A stretch of DNA of 64,000 nucleotides from Rhabdophis nuchalis (taxonomy: Eukaryota; Chordata; Lepidosauria; Squamata; Natricidae): positions 176,138,663 to 176,202,662 of the forward strand of contig CM077647.1 of NCBI GenBank assembly GCA_039707465.1, read 5' to 3'. The notes under the pieces were generated by a model that did not search any database, had not been told where the DNA came from, and saw nothing but the letters and a program-made list of their open reading frames with translations. Shown one piece after another: positions 57,711 through 64,000 of this stretch. Position numbers and translations under genes: made by a program. Position 1 is the stretch's first letter. Each line of letters starts with the position of its first letter.

Positions 57711-58077
57711 GAGGAGTTAACAGTGCAGAACCTTTTAAAAGAATTACCTTAAACTCACTTAGATGTTTTTGTGCACCAAAGTTTTGAATATTTTACTGTT
57801 AATATTTTAACATATTATTTCTTCTCCCAGAACTGGAAACATTGGAAAGACAGAATGGCTTATATTAGATATAAAGCCTTCATTTATGCTGCAACATCCT
57901 TTAGCCACCTAGAAAATTTTGGGGAACTGGCTAACAATATAAAATGAAAAAAAAACACCTTCATTCATAAATAAACCTCTACGTCCTGCTTTACACAGGA
58001 ATATTCCTATAAGTTCAATTCATAAATGAGATAGACTAGGCACCCAATGATGAGATCAGCAGCTTTATATGGGGCAC
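57711..58077 (-). pseudogene. V2R exon 1 and intron 1 relic
   Basis: Minus strand 58060-57990 reads ADLIIGCLVYLIYELNL then TAG, matching the exon 1 segment GDLIIGGMASH-YEL-F of genes C and D with a four-codon gap and a stop. It continues into intron 1 sequence (GTCTTTCCAATGTTTCCAG, GGGAGAAGAAATAA, ATCTAAGTGAGTTTAAGG) that aligns with gene B intron 1 (11360-11490). Cut by L2 at 57690 and by CR1 at 58081. No exons 2-6 found. Confidence 0.65.
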
Positions 58078-58080
58078 TCC

Positions 58081-58082
58081 AT

Positions 58083-58177
<95 letters not shown>

Positions 58178-58830
58178 TTTTTTATTTTTTATTTTTTATT
58201 TTTTATTTATTTATTTTTTATTTGTCAACATGTGCAAGGTAACAGGGATTAGTATAGACGTGGACATTTTCACATGAGATTGGTGAATCTATAAGTGTAT
58301 ATGACCATGAACACATAAAATGAGTACATATCAATGGGGATAGTAGGACAGGAATGGTAGGCACACTGGCATACTTATGCACACCCCCTTAGGGGCCTCT
58401 TAGGAAACATGTGAGGTCCACAGTGGACAGTTTAAGGTTAAAGGTATGGGGGTTTGAGGAACTAACAACAGAGTCAGGTAGAGCCTTCCAGGCATTGACC
58501 ACTCTATTGCTGAAGTCGTATTTTCTGCAATCGAGTTTGGAACAGTGTACTTTGAGTTTGTATTTATTGTTTGCTCGTGTATTATTGTGGTTCAAGTTGA
58601 AGTAGTCATTTACAGATAGAACGTTATATCAGATAATTTTGTGTGCTATGCTTAGGTTGGAATGTAGGAGGAGTAGTTCGAGGTTGTCCAGGCCTTGTGG
58701 CATAAGGTATTTTCTTGTGAGCAGATGAGTTTTAAGTCCAATACCTGTGGACCTTCTCTATTGTATTGATGTCTGATATGCATTGTGGATTCCATGCAGG
58801 TGACCATGCACCATCAATTCAAGGACTGGT
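58081..58830 (-). mobile_element. CR1-type LINE 3' part with long (TTTA)n tail
   Basis: About 130 bp of ATTT repeats (58081-58213), 3' UTR (GGACAGGAATGGTAGGCAC), then minus-frame C-terminus NHNNTRANNKYKLKVHCSKL, FSNRVVNAWKALPDSVVSSS. 5' truncated. Confidence 0.75.
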
Positions 58831-59029
58831 CTAGCAAATATAGTGGGGGAGAAAAACCTTTGTAAAATAAGGTTGAAAACTCTTAAAGCCTTTTTGGCAA
58901 TGTTGTTACAGTGAACTCTAGGGCCCAGCTTTTATTTGGTATTCTGTTTTGTTTTTTGCCAGTGTGTAGGATGAGCATTTGTTAGCAGAGATTTGGAATT
59001 GCCAATTGTTTGACCCTTCAAATGTAGGG

Positions 59030-59320
59030 CTTCCCTTGAAAAATATCTTGAGGCTCCAATTGGTTCAAAATTCAATCACCCATATGGAAATGAGGAAGTG
59101 ATAAGCCACCTGGGAAAACTAAGGGAAATCATCAAAATCATAAGTAAGCAAAAGTTGGAATATTTTGGACATGTGATGTAACATTTGGGAAAATATGGCA
59201 TACTTCACTTAATCCTGCAGGGAAAGCGTAAAGGCCAACAAGGGACTGGTTTGGACAAAACTTAGCAGCACTTTTTCATGCAGCTGTTGATAAAAATAGT
59301 AATGCTAACAGCCGATGACG
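59030..59320 (+). mobile_element. RTE-like LINE C-terminal fragment
   Basis: Plus-strand words KLEYFGHVM and LQGKRKGQQGTGLD fit the C-terminus of RTE/BovB or related LINEs, degraded. 58831-59029 is not recognised. Confidence 0.45.
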
Positions 59321-59394
59321 GATGTGGCAGAAGAAGAGGAAGAGGGAAGAGGAAGAAGAAGGAGGAGAAGGAGGAAGAGGGGGAAGAAGAATGG

Positions 59395-60010
59395 AAATGG
59401 AAAAGGTGCAGAGGAGGGCAACCAGCATGATTAGGGGGCTGGAACACCTTCCTTACCATCTGAGGCTGCAACGGCTGGGCCTCTTCACTCTAGAACGACG
59501 GCGCCTGAGAGGTGACCTGATTGAAGTCTATAAAATCATGCACGGTGTGGACAAAGTAGAAAAGGAAAAAACTGTTTTCCCTATCACACAACACTAGAAC
59601 TAGGGGGCACTCCATGAAACTTTTGGAAGCTAGACCTCAAACAAATAAGAGGAAGTACTTTTTCACCCAGAGGGTCACTGGTCTATGGAACTCCCTGCCA
59701 GAAGAAGTGGTGACAGCTGTCAGCCTCGACACCTTTAAGAAAGGATTAGACGAGTTCATGGAGAACAAGGTTATCCATGGCTATCATTATGGATGCCTAA
59801 GGACACCCTCTGGGTTGGAGAGATTGGCAGGATATCTCTCAATGCCATTTGCAGGGAATCATAAGCAGGTGAAGACATCTGCTTGGGAAGACCCTGAAGC
59901 AAATAGGGAGCCACTGTGTGAGACAGAATGCTGGACTGGATGGGCTGTGGCCTGTTCCAGCAAGGCTATTCTTATGTTCTTATGTTCTTATGTTAAGAAG
60001 AAAAAGGAGG
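59395..60010 (+). mobile_element. CR1 LINE C-terminus and 3' end
   Basis: [40 protein letters not shown], then in another frame KYFFTQRVTGLWNSLPEEVV and DTFKKGLDEFM, the CR1 RT end; 3' UTR ATGCTGGACTGGATGGGCTG and the CR1-type short tail repeat (TTCTTATG)n near 59970-59995. Preceded by a GA-rich tract (59325-59395). Confidence 0.8.
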
Positions 60011-60289
60011 TGATGGAGTAGGAGGAAATAATGAGTAATTTTTAAAATATTAAACAACTATGGAAAGAGACCAATATTGCTGAAATTGGAAGATTTGAAG
60101 GATACATATGTATTTGTATTACTAGTGATTATTTGTTTTAGAAAAGATTTGACCCAGTTAATATACTGTCCATAAAATATGTAGGTTTATACTGGAAAAC
60201 AATAAAAAAAATACAAAGGAGGAGGAGGAGGAGGAGGAGGAGGAGGAGGAGGAGGAGGAAATAATGAGTATTTTTTAAAATATTAAATG
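60011..60289. repeat. LINE-end remnant with (GGA)n
   Basis: GTTTATACTGGAAAACAATA then (GGA)n at 60212-60258. The same junction recurs at 63745-63780. Confidence 0.55.
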
Positions 60290-63200
60290 ACTAAGGTTTA
60301 AGGTTTAAGGTTTATTAGTTTTTTATACCGCCCTACTCCCAAGGACTCAGGGCGGTGTACAGCCAAAGTAAAACAGATATATAAAAGTTAAAAAAACAGT
60401 TTTAAAAGCATATTAAACAATTTGGCCTCTCTTAAAATTAAAAAACCAAACAAACCTCTATTAAAATTAATAAAATTCATTAATAAAAATTCATATTTAA
60501 AAATTCATTTTTATGCCAGCCCAGCTGGTTGGGAAAAAAAGGTTTTGAGAGCACGGCAGAAGGTGCGTAAGTCAGGGATAGTTCTTAATTCCGGGGGCAA
60601 TTCGTTCCAGAGGACAGGTGCTCCCACAGAGAAGGCTCTCCCCCTGGGTGTCACCAGTCGACATTGTCTAGCCGATTGCACCATGAGGAGACCCTTTCTA
60701 TGGGAGCGTACTGGCCGGTGGGAGGCTCTCGGTGGCAGAAGGTGATCTTGTAAGTACCCAGGTCCTAAGCCATTGAGCGCTTTAAAGATAGTAACCAACA
60801 CCTTGAATCGCACCTGGAAAACCACTGGAAGCCAGTGTAGCTCACACAGGAGGGGTGTTACATGGGAGCGTCATGTTGCCCCCATAATTGCCTGTGTGGC
60901 CACATTCTGGACCAGTTGGAGCCTCCAGGTGCTCTTCAAGGGGAGCCTCATGTAGAGAGCATTGCAGTAGTCCAGACAGGAAGAGACGAGGGAATGAGTG
61001 ACTGTGTGCAGGGCATCCTGATCCAGGAAGGGGCGCAACTGGTAGATCAGGCAGACCTGATAAAAAGCCCCCCCCCGGCGACAGCCGTCATATGATCTTC
61101 CAAGGATAGCCATGCATCCAGGAAGACACCCAAGTTGCGAACCCTTCCTGTGGGGGCTAAGGTCTCACACCCCCCCATAGCCAGCGATGGAACCAGCTGA
61201 CTGTAACGGGACGCTGGGAACCACAGCCATTTGGTCATGGAGGGGTTGAGCCTGAGCCTGTTCCTCCCCATCCAGATCCGCACGGCCTCCAGGCCCTGGG
61301 ACATCATGTCAAGGGCAACATTGGGGCAGTCTGGGGGTGAAACATACAGCTGCGTATCATCAGCGTACTGATGGAACTTTACCCCTAAACCCCAGATGAT
61401 CTCGTCCAGCGGCTTCACATAAATGTTGAACAGAAGGGGCAAGAGGACCGACCCCATGGGTACTCCACAAGTGAGGCACCTTGAGGATGACCTCTGCCCC
61501 CCTGCCAACACAAACTGCAAACGATCAGAGAGGAAGGAGGAGAATCACCGAAGTACAGTGCCCCCCACCCCTAACCCCTCCAACCGCCACAGCATGATAC
61601 CATGGTCGATGGTATCAAAAGACACTGAGAGGTCTAATAGGACCAGGACAGAGGAACAACCCCAGTCCCAAGCCCTCCAGAGATCATCAACCAATGCGAC
61701 CAATGCCATTTCCATGCTGTACCCAGGCCTGAAACCTGACTGGTATGGATCAAGATAGACAGCTTTATCCAGGTACTTGGGAAGCTGTTGCGCCACCACA
61801 CTCTCAACAACCTTTGCCACAAAGCGAAGATTGGAGATTGGACGATAATTTGCCAAAAGCACTGGGTCCAGGGAAGGCTTCTTGAGGAACGGCCTCACCA
61901 CCGCCTCTTTCAAAGTGGTGGGGAAGAAATCCTCTCTCAAAGAAGCATTGATAATACCCTGGAGCCAGCCTCGTATAACCTCCCGAGTGGCCAGCACCTA
62001 CCAGGAGGGACACGGGTCCAATAAACCTGTGGCAGCACTAAGCTTACCCAAATCCTGTCTACATCCTCGAGAGTCACAGGGTCAAACTCCTCCCAGATAA
62101 CATTCTCAAGACCTGCCTCCATCACCCCATCTAGTCCTACTCATTCAGAGTCCAGCCCTTCCCGAATCTGAGCGATTTTGTCTTGCAGGTATTGTTCAAA
62201 ATCCTCAGCTTTACCCTGCAAGGGGTCCTCCCGTGCTTCAATATGTAAGAGGGAGTGGGTCACCCTAAACAGGGCGGCTGGGTGATTATCTGCAGATGCA
62301 ATAAGAGCAGAAAAATAATTAAACTTTGCCGCTTTTATCGCCTGTAGGTAGGTCTTGATATAAGACCTCACCAGTGTCCGATCAGATTCAGAATGGCTGG
62401 CTCTCCAACTGCTCTCTAGGCATCTTTTCTGTCACTTCATCTTCCTCAGCTCCTCAGAAAACCAAGGAGCCAACCGGGTTCAGCACCAGATCAGAGGATG
62501 CAAAGGCACCATGCAGTCCAGAGCCCCAGCAGCTGCCCTGTCCCATGTGGCCACCAGTTCTCCAGCTGAGTCGTGAGCCATAGCCTCAGGGAATGGCCCA
62601 AGCTCCGTCATGAACCTATCAGGGTCCATCAGGTGCCTGGGGCAGAACCACCTACTTGGTTCTGCCTCCCTGCAGGGGGGTGGGGTGTAGCAGATTGGAA
62701 GTCCACCCAAAGGAGCGAGTGATCTGACCATGACAAAGGTTCAATGGCTATATCCCCTCTTCCCAGATCCTTCAACCACTGACCAGAGATAAAAATCAAA
62801 TCCAGGGTGTGTCCCCCGATGTGCGTGGGGCTTTGAACTAATTGGGTCAGGTCCATGGCTGTCATGGAGGCCATGAACTCCCGAGGTGCCTCCGACGCTT
62901 CGCTGACAGATGGCAGGTTGAGATCCCCCATGACTATAAGCCTGGGGCTACTAACGGCCACCCCAGCAATCACTTCGAGCAGCTCGGGCAGGGCCATTGC
63001 TACGCAGCTGGGAGCCAGGTACATGGTCAGCAATCCCATCTGTATTGTATCTGTACAATTATATCTGTACAATTATATCTGTACAATTGTATCTGTACAA
63101 TTGTGTCTGTACAATTATTGTATCTGTATCCCACGACCCCACTTCACAAGGAGGGACTCACATCCTACTGTCTGAGGTACAGTGGCCTCCCTCAGGCACA

Positions 63201-63440
63201 GATCCTCCTTTATAATGACCGCTACCCCCCCACCCCTATCCTGAGCCCAAGCTGATGAAATGCATGGAAGCCTGGTGGGCACAATTCCATGAGGGGAACA
63301 ACCCCCTCCTGGCCCAACCAGGTCTCTGTAATACCTGCCAGGTCCACTCTCCCCTCCTTCAAAGATCACAAATGAGGGGGGCTTTCTTTACCACGGACCT
63401 GGTGTTGCACAACATCAGATGCAGGCCCAGGTCCTGAGGA
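60290..63440 (-). mobile_element. Near-complete L2 LINE (endonuclease, RT, 3' end)
   Basis: About 3.1 kb. From the 5' side on the minus strand: endonuclease (GGGVAVIIKEDLCLREATVP; IVMGDLNLP; SWSDHSLLWVDF, with the GDLN and SDH motifs of APE-type nucleases), linker (MRSYIKTYLQAIKAAKFNYF), RT ([61 protein letters not shown]) and C-terminal domain to FFSQPAGLA, then 3' UTR. Broken by several frameshifts and by a (CTGTACAATTAT)n expansion at 63047-63125. Confidence 0.88.
63047..63128. repeat. 12-bp-like tandem array in the L2 endonuclease region
   Basis: About six copies of ATCTGTACAATT(A/G)T. It produces a repetitive reading frame of no meaning. Confidence 0.85.
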
Positions 63441-63540
63441 TCTGGACAACCTGGAGGACGAGGGGAGCATTGGGTGCCAGAGTGCACAACCGCTCGAAGA
63501 CAGCAGACTATGGAAAGATTCCACTACTGCCCTTAAAATA

Positions 63541-63725
63541 TACAATACAATAGCAGAGTTGGAAGGGACCTTGTAGGTCTTCTAGTCCAACCCCCTGCGT
63601 GGGCAGGAACCTTATACCATTTCAGACAAATGGCTATCTAACATCTTCTTAAAGACTTCCAGGGTTGGGGCATTCACAACTTCTGGAGGCAAGCTGTTCC
63701 AGAGGTTAATTGACTTCCAGGGTTG
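63541..63725 (-). mobile_element. CR1 LINE 3' end fragment
   Basis: AGAGTTGGAAGGGACCTTG, GTCTTCTAGTCCAACCCCC, CATTTCAGACAAATGGC, ACTTCTGGAGGCAAGC; a short duplication of GACTTCCAGGGTTGGGGCA occurs at about 63654 and 63712. Confidence 0.78.
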
Positions 63726-63739
63726 GGGCAATGTAAGTT

Positions 63740-63940
63740 TATACTGGAAAGAATAAAAAATACAAAGAAGGAGGAGGTGGGGAAGGGGAGGGGAAGGAGG
63801 AGGTGGACGAGACGAAGAGGAGGAGGAGGAGGAGGAGGGGGAAGGAGGAGGAGGATGAGATGAAGAGGAGGAGAAGGAGGAGGAGGGGGAAGGAGGAGGA
63901 GGACGAGACGAAGAGGAGGAGAAGGAGGAGGAGGGGGAAG

Positions 63941-63971
<31 letters not shown>

Positions 63972-64000
63972 AGGAGGAGATGATTGTGTGCAGACCCAGG
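63740..64000. repeat. Purine-rich GGA/GAG tract to the window end
   Basis: (GGA)n with GAC and GAT interruptions in a higher-order pattern GACGAGACGAAGAGGAGGAG and variants from about 63765. No gene. Confidence 0.9.

Noticed and set aside
57985..58077. Functional exon 1 of another V2R
   Set aside because: In-frame TAG, a four-codon gap and no following exons; kept as a pseudogene relic.

Overview
The window is vertebrate, almost certainly squamate and most likely snake, nuclear DNA. It is a piece of a vomeronasal type-2 receptor (V2R) cluster heavily overwritten by retrotransposons. The snake call rests on repeats: CR1-L3 LINEs of the Snake1 kind whose 3' ends run into (AATAG)-type microsatellites, a BovB/RTE LINE end, tRNA-headed SINEs and many L2 LINEs. 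Species cannot be told from the window.

Genes. Four V2R genes (class C GPCRs of vomeronasal neurons) are present. Gene A (+, 1-6784) enters truncated at the left edge: end of exon 3 and exons 4-6. Gene B (+, 11048-23758), gene C (-, 38684-29234) and gene D (-, 56183-43793) each have all six exons, open frames and usable splice sites, coding for about 858, 868 and 869 residues. A and B point right and C and D point left, so B and C are tail to tail. Gene C exon 2 needs a non-obvious acceptor. A degraded exon 1 plus intron 1 of a fifth copy lies at about 57711-58077 (-). The exon order is the classical one: exon 1 signal peptide, exons 2-4 Venus-flytrap domain, exon 5 cysteine-rich domain, exon 6 seven-helix domain. 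All four copies keep a homologous 3' flank of several hundred bases, now cut up by L2 insertions.

Repeats. L2 fragments occur throughout, including a near-complete element at about 60290-63440 (-). Clear nested events include a GC-rich hAT-type element inside a Snake1 LINE with an 8-bp target duplication (7684-8393), two solo-LTR candidates with 5-bp duplications (32672-33150 and 42042-42380), an L1 end inside a CR1 (41010-41897), L2 in L2 (38868-40335) and L2 in SINE (15937-16475). Gene D intron 3 holds the most striking set: L1-derived elements of about 2.06 kb with a single ORF (L1 ORF1) and no ORF2. One is inserted head-on into another with a perfect 17-bp duplication, and a third, truncated copy lies nearby. 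They resemble the 'half-L1' (HAL1) elements described from mammals.

No RNA gene, CRISPR array or bacterial-type operon is present. The right end (60 kb onward) is L2, CR1 and purine-rich simple repeat with no host gene seen.
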